Assembly: GCA_037954325.1 (NCBI GenBank) | Contig: JBBMNZ010000041.1 | Span: forward strand, 825,501 to 889,500 | From: Fistularia commersonii | Lineage: Eukaryota; Chordata; Actinopteri; Syngnathiformes; Fistulariidae | Length of the DNA: 64,000 nt | Direction of reading: 5' to 3' | Shown: positions 26,810 through 39,734 of the stretch, piece after piece | Numbering within the stretch: position 1 is the first letter of the stretch | How the letters are laid out: each line of letters opens with the position of its first letter | Notes under the pieces: model-generated | The model's input: only the letters and a program-made list of their open reading frames with translations | Databases searched by the model: none | Told to the model about the DNA's origin: nothing | Position numbers and translations under genes: made by a program

Positions 26810-26923
26810 GAATTTGACATAAATTGTAGAAAATCTTGTCCTAAACAACATATTTCAACCCGATAAGATAAACACTTTTTGAACGAATGGCTATATCTTT
26901 TGATTTTGTCGCTGAATTACACT
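26810..26923 (+). repeat. Truncated 114-bp monomer in S3 (single copy)
   Basis: Unit starts are at 26810 and 26924. Only one 114-bp monomer is present here; S1 and S2 have two, because one 290-bp doublet is missing in S3. Confidence 0.92.
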
Positions 26924-27083
26924 GAATTTGACATATTTTTTGCAGAATATTGTCCCAAACAACATATTTCAACAGCAGAAACCAGATTAATGAAATTCAT
27001 TAGTTATTGCCACTCCTAATCAATAACGCTTCAATTCGGTGAGAAAAGCACTTTTTTAACGAATGGCTATATATTTTGATCTT

Positions 27084-29896
27084 GAAGCTGGGTTACACTG
27101 AATTTGACATATATTGTGCAGAATCATGTTCTAAACAAGATATTTCAACAGCAGAAAACGGCTTGATGAAATTCATTAGTTATTTCCACTACTAGTCAAA
27201 AACGCTTCAAGTCAGTGATATAAGAACTTTTTGAACGAATGGCTATATCTTTTGAATTTGTACCTGGATTACACTGAATTTGACATATTTTGTGCAGAGT
27301 CATGTCCGAAACAACATATTTCCACAGCAGAAACCAGCTTAATGAAATTCTTTTTTTTTTTTCCACTCCTAATCAAAAACGCTTCAACTCAGTGAGATGA
27401 AGACTTTTTGAACGAATGGCTATATCTTTTGAAACTGTGATGGGATCACACTGAATTTGACATATATTGTACAAAATCATGTCCTAAACAGCATATATCA
27501 ACAGCAAAAACCAGCATATTGAAATTCACCATTTAATTCCACTCCAACTCAAAACGCTTCAACTCGTTGAGATAAGCAGTTTTTGAACGAATGGCTATAT
27601 CTTTTGATCTTGTCGCTGGATTATACTGAATTTGACATATATTGTGCAGAATCATGTCCTAAACAACATATATCAACAGCAAAAACCAGCATATTGAAAT
27701 TCATCAGTTATTTCCACTCCAACTCAAAAATGATTTTACCCGGTAAGATAAGCACTTTTTGAACTTAAGGCTATATCTTTTGATCTTGACGCTGGATTGC
27801 ACTGAATTTGACATATGTTGTGTAGAATCATGTCCTAAACAACATATTTCAACAGCAGAAACCAGCTTGATGAAATTCATTTGTTATTTCCACTCCTCAT
27901 CAAAAACGCTTCAACTCAGAGAGATAAGCACTTTTTGATCTTATGGCTATATCTTTTGAATTTATAGCTGGATTACACTGAATTCGACATATATAGTGCA
28001 GAATCATGTCCTAAACAACACATATCAACAGCAAAAAAACAGCATATTGTAATTCATTAGTAATTTCCACTCCAACTCATAAACGCTTCAACTCGGTGAG
28101 ATAAGCAGTTTTTGAACGAATGGCTATATCTTTTGATCTTGTCGCTGGATTACACTGAATTTGACATATATTGTGCAGAATCATGTCCTATACAACATCT
28201 ATCAATAGCAGAAAAAGGCTTGGTGAAATTCAATAGTTATTTCCTCTCTTAATCAAAAACGCGTTAACTCGGTGAGATAAGCAGTTTTTGAACAAATGGT
28301 TATATCTTTTGATCTTGTCGCTGGATTACACTGAATTTGACATATATTGTGCAGAATCATGTCCTATACAAAATCTATCAACAGCAGAAACAGGCTTGGT
28401 GAAATTCATTAGTTATTTCCTCTCTTAATCCAAAACGCTTCAACTCCGTGAGATCAGCACTTTTTGCATGAATGGCTATATATTTTGATCTTGTCGCGGG
28501 ATTACACTGAATTTGTCATATATTGTGCAGAATCATGTCCTTAACAACATATATCAACAGCAGAAACCAGCATGAATAAATTTATTAGTTATTTCCACTC
28601 CAACTCAAAAACGCTTCAACCCGATAAGATAAACACTTTTTGAACGAATGGCTTTATCTTTTGAACCTGTGATGGGATTACACTGAATTTGACATATATT
28701 GTGCAGAATCATGTTCTAAACAACATATATCCAGCAGAAACCAGCTTGATGAAATTCATGAGTTATTTCCAGTCCAACTCTAAAACGATTTAACTCGATA
28801 AGATAAGCAGTTGTTGACCTTATGGCTATATCTTTTGAACTTGTAGCTGGATTACACTGAATTTGACTTATTGTGCAGATTCATGTCCTAAAAAACATAT
28901 TTCAACAACAGAAACCAGCTTGATGAAATTCATTAGTCATTTCCACTCAAAATCAAAAACGCTTCAAATCAGTGAGATAAGCACTTTTTGACCTTATGGC
29001 GATATCTTTTTAACTTATGGCTGGATTACACTGAATTTGACATATATTGTGCAGAATCAAGTCCTAAACAACATATATCAACAGCAAAAACCAGCATATT
29101 GAAATTCATTAGTTATTTCCACTCCAACTCAAAAACGCTTCAACTCTGTGAGATTAGCAGTTTTTGCACGAATGGCTATATCTTTTGATCTTGTCGCTGG
29201 ATTACACTGAATTTGACATATATTGGACAGAATCATGTTCTATACAACATCTATCACCAGCAGAAACAGGCTTGGTGAATTTCAATAGTTATTTCCTCTC
29301 TTAATCAAAAACGCTTCAACTAGGTGTGATAAGCACTTTTTGAACGAATGGCTACATGTTATGAACCGGTGATGGGATTACACTGAATTTGACATATATT
29401 GTGCAGAATCAAGTCCTAAACAACATATTTCAACAGCAGAAACCAGCATGATGAAATTCATGAGTTATTTCCACTCCAACTCAAAAAGGATTAAACTCGA
29501 TAAGATAAGCAGTTTTTGACCTTTTGGCCATATCTTTTGATCTTGTAGCTGGATTACACTGAATTTGACATATATTGTGCAGAAACATGTTCTAAACAAC
29601 ATATTTCAACAGCAGAAACCAGCTTGATGAAATTCAAAAGTGATTTCCACTCCTAATCAAAAACGCTTCAACTCGGTGAGATAAGCACTTTTTGAACGAA
29701 TGGCTATATCTTTTGAACTTGTGAAGGAATTACACTGAATTTGACATATATTGTGCAGAATCATGTCCTAAACAACATATTTCAACAGCAGAAACCAGCT
29801 TGATGAAATTAAAAAGTTATTTCCACTCCTAATCAAAAATGCTTCAACCCGGTGAGATAAGTACTTTTTGAACGAATGGCTATATATTTTGATCTT
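27084..29896 (+). repeat. 16-monomer higher-order unit U1 (2,813 bp)
   Basis: GAAGCTGGGTT at 27084 returns at 29897, and the 12-T tract at 27351 returns at 30164, both 2,813 bp (16 x 176 minus 3). Marker types occur in the same order in both copies: T12, AGCATATTG monomers, TATACAACATC, the AATAAATTTATTAG monomer, the 2-bp-shorter GACATATTGTGCAG or GACTTATTGTGCAG monomer, and CTACATGTTATG. Near 29,560 U1 lacks one monomer that U2 keeps. Confidence 0.88.
27351..27362 (+). repeat. 12-T tract inside a monomer (S3, U1)
   Basis: Same T12 variant monomer; nearby it reads CAGAGTCATG instead of CAGAATCATG. Confidence 0.95.
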
Positions 29897-32875
29897 GAAG
29901 CTGGGTTACACTGAATTTGACATATATTGTGCAGAATCATGTTCTAAACAAGATATTTCAACAGCAGAAAACGGCTTGATGAAATTCATTAGTTATTTCC
30001 ACTACTAGTCAAAAACGCTTCAAGTCAGTGATATAAGAACTTTTTGAACGAATGGCTATATCTTTTGAATTTGTACCTGGATTACACTGAATTTGACATA
30101 TTTTGTGCAGAATCATGTCCGAAACAACATATTTCCACAGCAGAAACCAGCTTAATGAAATTCTTTTTTTTTTTTCCACTCCTAATCAAAAACGCTTCAA
30201 CTCAGTGAGATGAAGACTTTTTGAACGAATGGCTATATCTTTTGAACCTGTGATGGGATCACACTGAATTTGACATATATTGTACAAAATCATGTCCTAA
30301 ACAGCATATATCAACAGCAAAAACCAGCATATTGAAATTCACCATTTAATTCCACTCCAACTCAAAACGCTTCAACTCGTTGAGATAAGCAGTTTTTGAA
30401 CGAATGGCTATATCTTTTGATCTTGTCGCTGGATTATACTGAATTTGACATATATTGTGCAGAATCATGTCCTAAACAACATATATCAACAGCTAAAACC
30501 AGCATATTGAAATTCATCAGTTATTTCCACTCCAACTCAAAAATGATTTTACTCGGTAAGATAAGCACTTTTTGAACTTAAGGCTATATCTTTTGATCTT
30601 GACGCTGGATTGCACTGAATTTGACATATGTTGTGTAGAATCATGTCCTAAACAACATATTTCAACAGCAGAAACCAGCTTGATGAAATTCCTTTTGTTA
30701 TTTCCACTCCTCATCAAAAACGCTTCAACTCAGAGAGATAAGCACTTTTTGATCTTATGGCTATATCTTTTGAATTTATAGCTGGATTACACTGAATTCG
30801 ACATATATAGTGCAGAATCATGTCCTAAACAACACATATCAACAGCAAAAAAACAGCATATTGTAATTCATTAGTAATTTCCACTCCAACTCATAAACGC
30901 TTCAACTCGGTGAGATAAGCAGTTTTTGAACGAATGGCTATATCTTTTGATCTTGTCGCTGGATTACACTGAATTTGACATATATTGTGCAGAATCATGT
31001 CCTATACAACATCTATCAATAGCAGAAAAAGGCTTGGTGAAATTCAATAGTTATTTCCTCTCTTAATCAAAAACGCGTTAACTCGGTGAGATAAGCAGTT
31101 TTTGAACAAATGGTTATATCTTTTGATGTTGTCGCTGGATTACACTGAATTTGACATATATTGTGCAGAATCATGTCCTATACAAAATCTATCAACAGCA
31201 GAAACAGGCTTGGTGAAATTCATTAGTTATTTCCTCTCTTAATCAAAAACGCTTCAACTCCGTGAGATCAGCACTTTTTGCATGAATGGCTATATATTTT
31301 GATCTTGTCGCGGGATTACACTGAATTTGTCATATATTGTGCAGAATCATGTCCTTAACAACATATATCAACAGCAGAAACCAGCATGAATAAATTTATT
31401 AGTTATTTCCACTCCAACTCAAAAACGCTTCAACCCGATAAGATAAACACTTTTTGAACGAATGGCTTTATCTTTTGAACCTGTGATGGGATTACACTGA
31501 ATTTGACATATATTGTGCAGAATCATGTTCTAAACAACATATATCCAGCAGAAACCAGCTTGATGAAATTCATGAGTTATTTCCAGTCCAACTCTAAAAC
31601 GATTTAACTCGATAAGATAAGCAGTTGTTGACCTTATGGCTATATCTTTTGAACTTGTAGCTGGATTACACTGAATTTGACATATTGTGCAGATTCATGT
31701 CCTAAAAAACATATTTCAACAACAGAAACCAGCTTGATGAAATTCATTAGTCATTTCCACTCAAAATCAAAAACGCTTCAAATCAGTGAGAGAAGCACTT
31801 TTTGACCTTATGGCGATATCTTTTTAACTTATAGCTGGATTACACTGAATTTGACATATATTGTGCAGAATCAAGTCCTAAACAACATATATCAACAGCA
31901 AAAACCAGCATATTGAAATTCATTAGTTATTTCCACTCCAACTCAAAAACGCTTCAACTCTGTGAGATTAGCAGTTTTTGCACGAATGGCTATATCTTTT
32001 GATCTTGTCGCTGGATTACACTGAATTTGACATATATTGGACAGAATCATGTTCTATACAACATCTATCACCAGCAGAAACAGGCTTGGTGAATTTCAAT
32101 AGTTATTTCCTCTCTTAATCAAAAACGCTTCAACTAGGTGTGATAAGCACTTTTTGAACGAATGGCTACATGTTATGAACCGGTGATGGGATTACACTGA
32201 ATTTGACATATATTGTGCAGAATCAAGTCCTAAACAACATATTTCAACAGCAGAAACCAGCATGATGAAATTCATGAGTTATTTCCACTCCAACTCAAAA
32301 AGGATTAAACTCGATAAGATAAGCAGTTTTTGACCTTTTGGCCATATCTTTTGATCTTGTAGCTGGATTACACTGAATTTCATATATATTGTGCAGAATC
32401 ATGTCCTAAAAAACATATATCAACAGCAAAAACCAACTTGTTGAAATTCATTAGTTATTTCCACTCCTAATCAAAAACGCTTTAACTCGGTGAGATAAGC
32501 AGTTTTTGAACAAATGGCTATATCTTTTGAACTTGTGAAGGGATTACACTGAATTTGACATATATTGTGCAGAAACATGTTCTAAACAACATATTTCAAC
32601 AGCAGAAACCAGCTTGATGAAATTCAAAAGTTATTTCCACTCCTAATCAAAAACGCTTCAACTCGGTGAGATAAGCACTTTTTGAACGAATGGCTATATC
32701 TTTTGAACTTGTGAAGGAATTACACTGAATTTGACATATATTGTTCAGAATCATGTCCTAAAAAACATATTTCAACAGCAGAAACCAGCTTGATGAAATT
32801 AAAAAGTTATTTCCACTCCTAATCAAAAATACTTCAACCCGGTGAGATAAGTACTTTTTGAACGAATGGCTATAT
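29897..32875 (+). repeat. 16-monomer higher-order unit U2 (with one extra monomer)
   Basis: Follows U1 monomer by monomer to about 32,376, then has one additional monomer (marker AACCAACTTGTTG near 32,431), rejoins U1 types, and diverges at about 32,875 into the CACTTAATTTGACATA series shared with 3,921 and 19,779. A few point differences from U1 are visible, for example CCTTTTG against CATTTG near 30,691. Confidence 0.82.
30164..30175 (+). repeat. 12-T tract inside a monomer (S3, U2)
   Basis: Same T12 variant monomer, 2,813 bp after the copy at 27351. Confidence 0.95.
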
Positions 32876-33535
32876 CTTTTGAACTTGTGAAGGGATTACA
32901 CTTAATTTGACATATATTGTCCAGAATCATGTCCTAAACAACAAATTTCAAGAGCAGAAACCAGCTTGATGAAATTCATTAGTTATTTCTATTACTAATC
33001 AAAAACTCTTCAACTTGGTGAGATAAGCAATTTTTGAACGAATGAATATATTTTTTGAACCTGTGATGGGATTTAACAGAATTTGACATATATTGTGCAG
33101 AATCTTGTCCTAAACAACATATCTCAACGGCAGAAACCTGCTTGATGAAATTCATTAGTTATTTCCATTCCGAATCAAAAACGCTTCAACTCGGTGAGAT
33201 AAGCACTTTTATGACGAATGGTTATATCTTTTGATCTTATCGCTGGATTAAACTGAATTTGACATGTGTTTTGCAGAATAATGTCCTAAACAACATATTT
33301 CAACAGCAGAAACCAGCTTGACGAAATCCATCAGTTATTTCCACTCCTAATCAAAAACGCTTCAACCCGATAAGATAAGCAATTTTTGAACGAATGAATA
33401 TATTTTTTGAAGCTGTGATGGGATTTCACTGAATTTGACATATATTGTGCAGAATCATATCCTAAAAAACATATTTCAACAGCAGAAACCAGCTTGATGA
33501 AATTCATTGGTTATTTCCACTCCGAATCAAAAACG

Positions 33536-33551
33536 CCTCACCTCGGTGAGG
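33536..33551. repeat. Extended palindrome CCTCACC-TC-GGTGAGG
   Basis: Same position in the monomer as 4560 and 20418, but GATAAG has become GGTAAG after GGTGA, which lengthens the perfect arms from six to seven bases. Confidence 0.9.
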
Positions 33552-36500
33552 TAAGTTCTTTTGGAACGACTGGCGATATCTTTTGAACATATGAAGGGAT
33601 TACACTGAATTTGACATATATTGTGCAGAAACATGTTCAAAACAACATATTTCAACAGCAGAAACCAGCTTGATGAAAATCAAAAGTTATTTCCACTCCT
33701 AATCAAAAACGCTTCAACTCGGTGAGATAATACCTTTGGAACGAATGGCTATATCTTTTGAACTTGTGAAGGAATTACACTGAATTTGACATATATTGTG
33801 CAGAATCATGTCCTAAACAACATATTTCAACAGCAGAAACCAGCTTGTAGAAATTCATTAGTTATTTCCACTCCTAATCAAAAACGCTTCAACTCGGTGA
33901 GATAAGTTCTTTTGGAACAACTGGCGATATCTTTTGAACCTATGAAGGGATTACACTGAATTTGACATATATTGTGCAGAAACATGTTCCAAACAACATA
34001 TTTCAACAGCAGAAACCAGCTTGATGAAATTCAAAAGTTATTTCCACTCCTAATCAAAAACGCTTCAACTCGGTGAGTTAAGCACTTTTTGAACGAATGG
34101 CTATATCTTTTGAACTTGTGAAAGGATTACACTTAATTTGACATATATAATCTAGAATCATGTCCTAAACAACAAATTTCAAGAGCAGAAACCAGCTTGA
34201 TGAAATTCATTAGTTATTTCCATTACTAATCAAAAACTCTTCAACTTGGTGAGATAAGCAATTTTTGAACGAATGAATATATTTTTTGAACCTGTGATGG
34301 GATTTCACTGAATTTGACATATATTGTGCAGAATCTTGTCCTAAACAACATATTTCAACGGCAGAAACCTGCTTGATGAAATTCATTAGTTATATCCACT
34401 CCGAATCAAAAACGCTTCAACTCGGTGAGATAAGCACTTTTATGACGAATGGCTATATCTTTTGATCTTATCGGTGGATTACACTGAATTTGACATGTGT
34501 TTTGCGGAATCATGTCCTAAACAACATATTTCAACAGCAGAAACCAGCTTGACGAAATCCATCAGTTATTTCCACTCCTAATCAGAAACGTCTCAACACG
34601 GTGAGTTAAGCACTTTTTGAACGGATGGCTATATCTTTTGGACTTTTGATGGATATGACATATATTGTGAAGAATCTTGACCTAACAACATATTTCAACA
34701 GCAGAAACCAGCTTGACGTAATTCATTGGTTATTTCCAATACTAATCAAAAATTCTTCAACTTGGTGACATAAGTACTTTTTGGACGAATTGCTATATCC
34801 TTTGAACCTGTAATGGGATTTCACTAAATTTGACATATATTGTGCAGAATCATGTCCTAAACAACATATTTCAACAGCAGAAACCAGCTTGATGAAATTC
34901 AAAAGTTATTTCCACTCCTAATAAAAAACGCTTCAACTCGGTGAGATAAGTACTTTTTGAACAAATGGCTATATCTTTTGAACTTGTGAAGGCATTACAC
35001 TGAATTTGACATATATTGTGCAGAATCATGTCCTAAACAACATATTTCAACAGCAGAAACCAGCTTGTAGAAATTCATTAGTTATTTCCGCTCCTAATCA
35101 AAAACGCTTCAACTCGGTGAGATAAGTTCTTTTGGAACGACTGGCGTTATCTTTTGAACCTATAAAGGGATTACACTGAATTTGACATATATTGTGCAGA
35201 AACATGTTCTAAACAACATATTTCAACAGCAGAAACCAGCTTGATGAAATTCAAAAGTTATTTCCACTCCTAATCAAAAACGCTTCAACTCGGTGAGATA
35301 AGCACTTTTTGAACGAATGGCTATATCTTTTGAACTTGTGAAGGAATTACACTGAATTTGACATATATTGTGCAGAATCATGTCCTAAACAACATATTTC
35401 AACAGTAGAAATCTACTTGATGAAATCCATTAGTTATTGCCACTCCTAATCATAATTGCTTCAACTCGTTGAGATAAGCACTTTTTGCACGAATGGCTAT
35501 ATCTTTTGATCTTGTCGCTGGATTACCCTGAATTTGACATGTGTTGTGCAAAATCATGTCCTAAACAACATATTTCAACAGCAGAAACCAGCTTGATTAA
35601 ATCCATTCGTTATTTCCACTCTCAATCAAAAACGCTTCAACCCGATTAGATAAGCAGTTTTTGAACGAATGGCTATGTCTTTTGAACCTGTGATGTGATT
35701 ACACTAAATTTGACATATATTGTGTAGAATCATATCCTAAAAAACATATTTCAAGAGCAGAAACCAGCTTGATGAAATTCATTGATTATTTCCACTCCGA
35801 ATCCAAAAACGCTTCAACTCGGTGAGATAAGTACTTTTTGAACGAATGGCGATATCTTTTGAACCTATGAAGGGATTACACTGAATTTGACATATATTGT
35901 GCAGAATCATGTCCTAAACAACACATTTCAACAGCAAAAACCAGCGTGATGAAATTCAAAAGTTATTTCCACTCCTAATCAAAAATGCTTCAACTCGGTG
36001 AGATAAGCACTTTTGATCGAATGGCAACATCTTTTGAACTTGTCGCTGGATTATACTGAATTTGACATATTTTGTGCAGAATCATGTCCTAAACAACATA
36101 TTTCAACAGCAGGAACCAGCTTGATGAAATTCATTAGCTATTTGCACTCCTAATGAAAAACGCTCCAACTCAGTCTCATAAGCACGTTCTGAACGAATGG
36201 CTATATCCTTTCAACCTGTAATGGGCTCACACGAATTTGACATATATTTTGCAGAATCATGTCCTAAACAACATATTTCAACAGCAGAAACCAGCTTGAT
36301 GAAATTCATTAGTTATTTCCACTCCTAATCAGAAACGTCTCAACTCGGTGAGTTAAGCACTTTTTGAACGAATGGCTATATCTTTTAGACTTTTGATGGG
36401 ATATCTCTGAATATGACATATATTGTGCAGAATCTTGACCTAACAACATATTTCAACAGCAGAAACCAGCTTGACGTAATTCATTGGTTATTTCCAATAC

Positions 36501-37564
36501 TAATCAAAAACTCTTCAACTTGGTGACATAAGTACTTTTTGGACAAATGGCTATATCCTTTGAACCTGTAATGGGACTTCACTAAATTTGACATATATTG
36601 TGCAGAATCATGTCCTAAACAACATATTTCAACAGCAGAAACCAGCTTGATGAAATTCAAAAGTTATTTCCACTCCTAATCAAAAACGCTTCAACCCAGT
36701 GAGATAAGTACTTTTTGAACGAATGGTTATATCTTTTGAACTTGTGAAGGGATTACACTGAATTTGACATATATTGTCCAGAATCATGTCCTAAACAACA
36801 AATTTCAACTGCAGAAACCAGCTTGATGAAATTCATTAGTTATTTCCAATACTAATCAAAAACTATTCAACTTGGTGAGATAAGCAATTTTTGAACGAAT
36901 GGCTATATTTTTTGAATCTGTGATGGAATTCACTGACTTTGACATATATTGTGCAGAATCTTGTCCTAAACAACATATTTCAACAGCAGAAACCAGCATG
37001 ATGAAATTCATTAGTTATTTCCACTCCGAATCAAAAACGCTTCAACTCGGTGAGATAAGTACTTTTTTCACGAATGGCTATATCTTTTGATCTTATCGCT
37101 GGATTACACTGAATTTGACATGTGTTTTGCAGAATCATGTCCTAAACAACATATTTCAACAGCAGAAACCAGCTTGACGAAATCCGTAAGTTATTTCCAC
37201 TCCTAATCAAAAACGCGTCAACCCGATAAGATAAGCAGTTTTTGAACGAATGGCTATATCTTTTGAACCTGTGATGTGATTACACTAAATTTGACATATA
37301 TTTTGCAGAATCATATCATAAAAAACATATTTCAACAGCAAAAACCAGCTTGACGAAATTCATTGGTTATTTCCACTCCGAATCAAAAACGCCTCAACTC
37401 GGTGAGATAAGTTCTTTTGGAACGACTGGCGATATCTTTTGAACCTATGAAGGGATTACACTGAATTTGACATATATTGTGCAGAAACATGTTCTAAACA
37501 ACATATTTCAACAGCAGAAACCAGCTTGATAAAATTCAAAAGTTATTTCCACTCCTAATCAAAA

Positions 37565-37916
37565 ACGCTTCAACTCGGTGAGATAAGTACTTTTTGAACA
37601 AATGGCTATATCTTTTGAACTTGTGAAGGGATTACACTGAATTTGACATATATTGTGCAGAATCATGTCCTAAACAACATATTTCAACAGCAGAAACCAG
37701 CTTGTAGAAATTCATTAGTTATTTCCACTCCTAATCAAAAACGCTTCAACTCGGTGAGATAAGTACTTTTTGAACAAATGGCTATATCTTTTGAACTTGT
37801 GAAGGGATTACACTGAATTTGACATATATTGTGCAGAATCATGTCCTAAACAACATATTTCAACAGCAGAAACCAGCTTGTAGAAATTCATTAGTTATTT
37901 CCAATCCTAATCAAAA
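37565..37916 (+). repeat. Single-monomer tandem duplication in T1
   Basis: ACGCTTCAACTCGGTGAG at 37565 and 37741 begins two successive 176-bp units with the same GTACTTTTTGAACAAATGG and CTTGTAGAAATTC variants. The matching part of T2 (about 48,246-48,421) has one such unit, so this is a T1-specific gain or a T2 loss. Confidence 0.85.
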
Positions 37917-38010
37917 ACGCTTCAACTCGGTGAGATAAGTTCTTTTGGAACGACTGGCGATATCTTTTGAACCTATGAAGGGATTACACTGAATTTGACA
38001 TATATTGTGC

Positions 38011-39220
38011 AAAAATATGTTCTAAGCAACATATTCAAACAGTAGAAACCAGCTTGATGAAATTCAAAAGTTATTTCCACTCCTAATCAAAAACGCTTCA
38101 ACCCGATAAGATAAGCAGTTTTTGAACGAATGGCTATATCTTTTTATCCTGTGATGTGATTACACTAAATTTGACATATATTGTGCAGAATCATATCCTA
38201 AAAAACATATTTCAACAGCAGAAACCAGCTTGAAGAAATTCATTGGTTATTTCCACTCCAAATCAAAAACGCCTACACTCGGTGAGATACGTTCTTTTGG
38301 AACGACTGGCGATATCTTTTGAACCTATGAAGGGATTACACTGAATTTGACATATATTGTGCAGAAACATGTTCTAAACAACATATTTCAACAGCAGAAA
38401 CCAGCTTGATGAAATTCAAAAGTTATTTCCACTCCTAATCAAAAACGCTTCAACTCGGTGAGATAAGTACTTTTTGAACAAATGGCTATATCTTTTGAAC
38501 TTGTGAAGGGATTACACTGAATTTGACATATATTGTGCAGAATCATGTCCTAAACAACATATTTCAACAGCAGAAACCAGCTTGTAGAAATTCATTAGTT
38601 ATTTCCACTCCTAATCAAAAACGCTTCAACTCGGTGAGATAAGTTCTTTTGGAACGACTGGCGATATCTTTTGAACCTATGAAGGGATTACACTGAATTT
38701 GACATATATTGTGCAAAAATATGTTCTAAACAACATATTCAAACAGTAGAAACCAGCTTGATGAAATTCAAAAGTTATTTCCACTCCTAATCAAAAACGC
38801 TTCAACCCGATAAGATAAGCAGTTTTTGAACGAATGGCTATATCTTTTTATCCTGTGATGTGATTACACTAAATTTGACATATATTGTGCAGAATCATAT
38901 CCTAAAAAACATATTTCAACAGCAGAAACCAGCTTGAAGAAATTCATTGGTTATTTCCACTCCGAATCAAAAACGCCTACACTCGGTGAGATACGTTCTT
39001 TTGGAACGACTGGCGATATCTTTTGAACCTATGAAGGGATTACACTGAATTTGACATATATTGTGCAGAAACATGTTCTAAACAACATATTTCAACAGCA
39101 GAAACCAGCTTGATGAAATTCAAAAGTTATTTCCACTCCTAATCAAAAACGCTTCAACTCGGTGAGATAAGCACTTTTTGAACAAATGGCTATATCTTTT
39201 GAACTTGTGAAGGGATTACA
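38011..39220 (+). repeat. Four-monomer tandem (704-bp period)
   Basis: The odd monomer reading GCAAAAATATGTTCTA with ATTCAAACAGTAG is at 38011 and again at 38715, 704 bp (4 x 176) apart. The accompanying TTTTTATCCTGTGATG, GCCTACACTCGG and GATACGTTC types repeat in the same order. T2 and T3 hold one copy each (near 48,518 and 61,330). The right edge is approximate. Confidence 0.85.
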
Positions 39221-39734
39221 CTGAGTTTGAAATATATTGTGCAGAATCATGTCCTAAACAACATATTTCAACAGCAGAAATCTACTTGATGAAAGTCATT
39301 AGTTATTGCCACTCCTAATCAAAATTGCTTCAACTCGGTGAGATAAGCACTTTTTGCACGAACGGCTATATCTTTTGATCTTGTCGCTGGATTACACTAA
39401 ATTTGACATGTGTGGTGCAAAATCATGTCCTAAACAACATATTTCAACAGCAGAAACCAGCTTGATTAAATCCATTAGTTATTTCCACTCCTAATCAAAA
39501 ACGCTTCAACTCAGTCTCATAAGCACGTTTTGAACGAATGGCTATATCCTTTCAACCTGTAATGGGCTCACACGAATTTGATATATATTGTGCAGAATCA
39601 TGTCCTAACAACATATTTCAACAGCAGAAACCAGCTTGATGAAATTCATTAGTTATTTCCACTCCTAATCAGAAACGTCTCAACTCGGTGAGTTAAGCAC
39701 TTTTTGAACGAATGGCTATATCTTTTGGACTTTT

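Larger units (their letters stand above)
26103..34500 (+). repeat. Left-domain super-unit S3, running into the right domain
   Basis: S3 opens with the marker monomer at 26103 and follows S2, with one 290-bp doublet missing near 26924. It then carries a tandem of the 16-monomer unit (27084-32875). Beyond that it follows the S2 segment that starts near 19,780: the motif GAAGCTGTGATGGG is at 33409 against 20290 in S2. Two monomers (351 bp) are lost before 33721 relative to S2. Similarity to S2 continues to about 34,920, but from 34501 the sequence is also the start of the right-domain super-unit, so the two domains overlap here by about 400 bp or more. Confidence 0.75.

Noticed and set aside
28988..29188. 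66-codon open frame on the plus strand
   Set aside because: A chance frame through satellite monomers; the equivalent place in the sister unit (near 31,801) is not kept open, and it resembles the other monomer-derived frames.
30517..30781. Overlapping open frames of 66 codons (minus strand, 30517-30717) and 69 codons (plus strand, 30572-30781)
   Set aside because: Both are satellite-derived. The local CCTTTTG change near 30,691 shifts frame and happens to lengthen them; copies of the same monomers elsewhere lack them.
36899..37090. A recurring 63-codon open frame starting MAIFFE (also at 47581, 54430, 55659, 56714, 60395 and 63384)
   Set aside because: It spans just over one monomer and exists because that monomer type lacks a stop in one frame. 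Copies recur only because the monomer is repeated. There is no ribosome-binding or promoter context, no domain, and the 176-bp period moves the frame by two bases in each unit.
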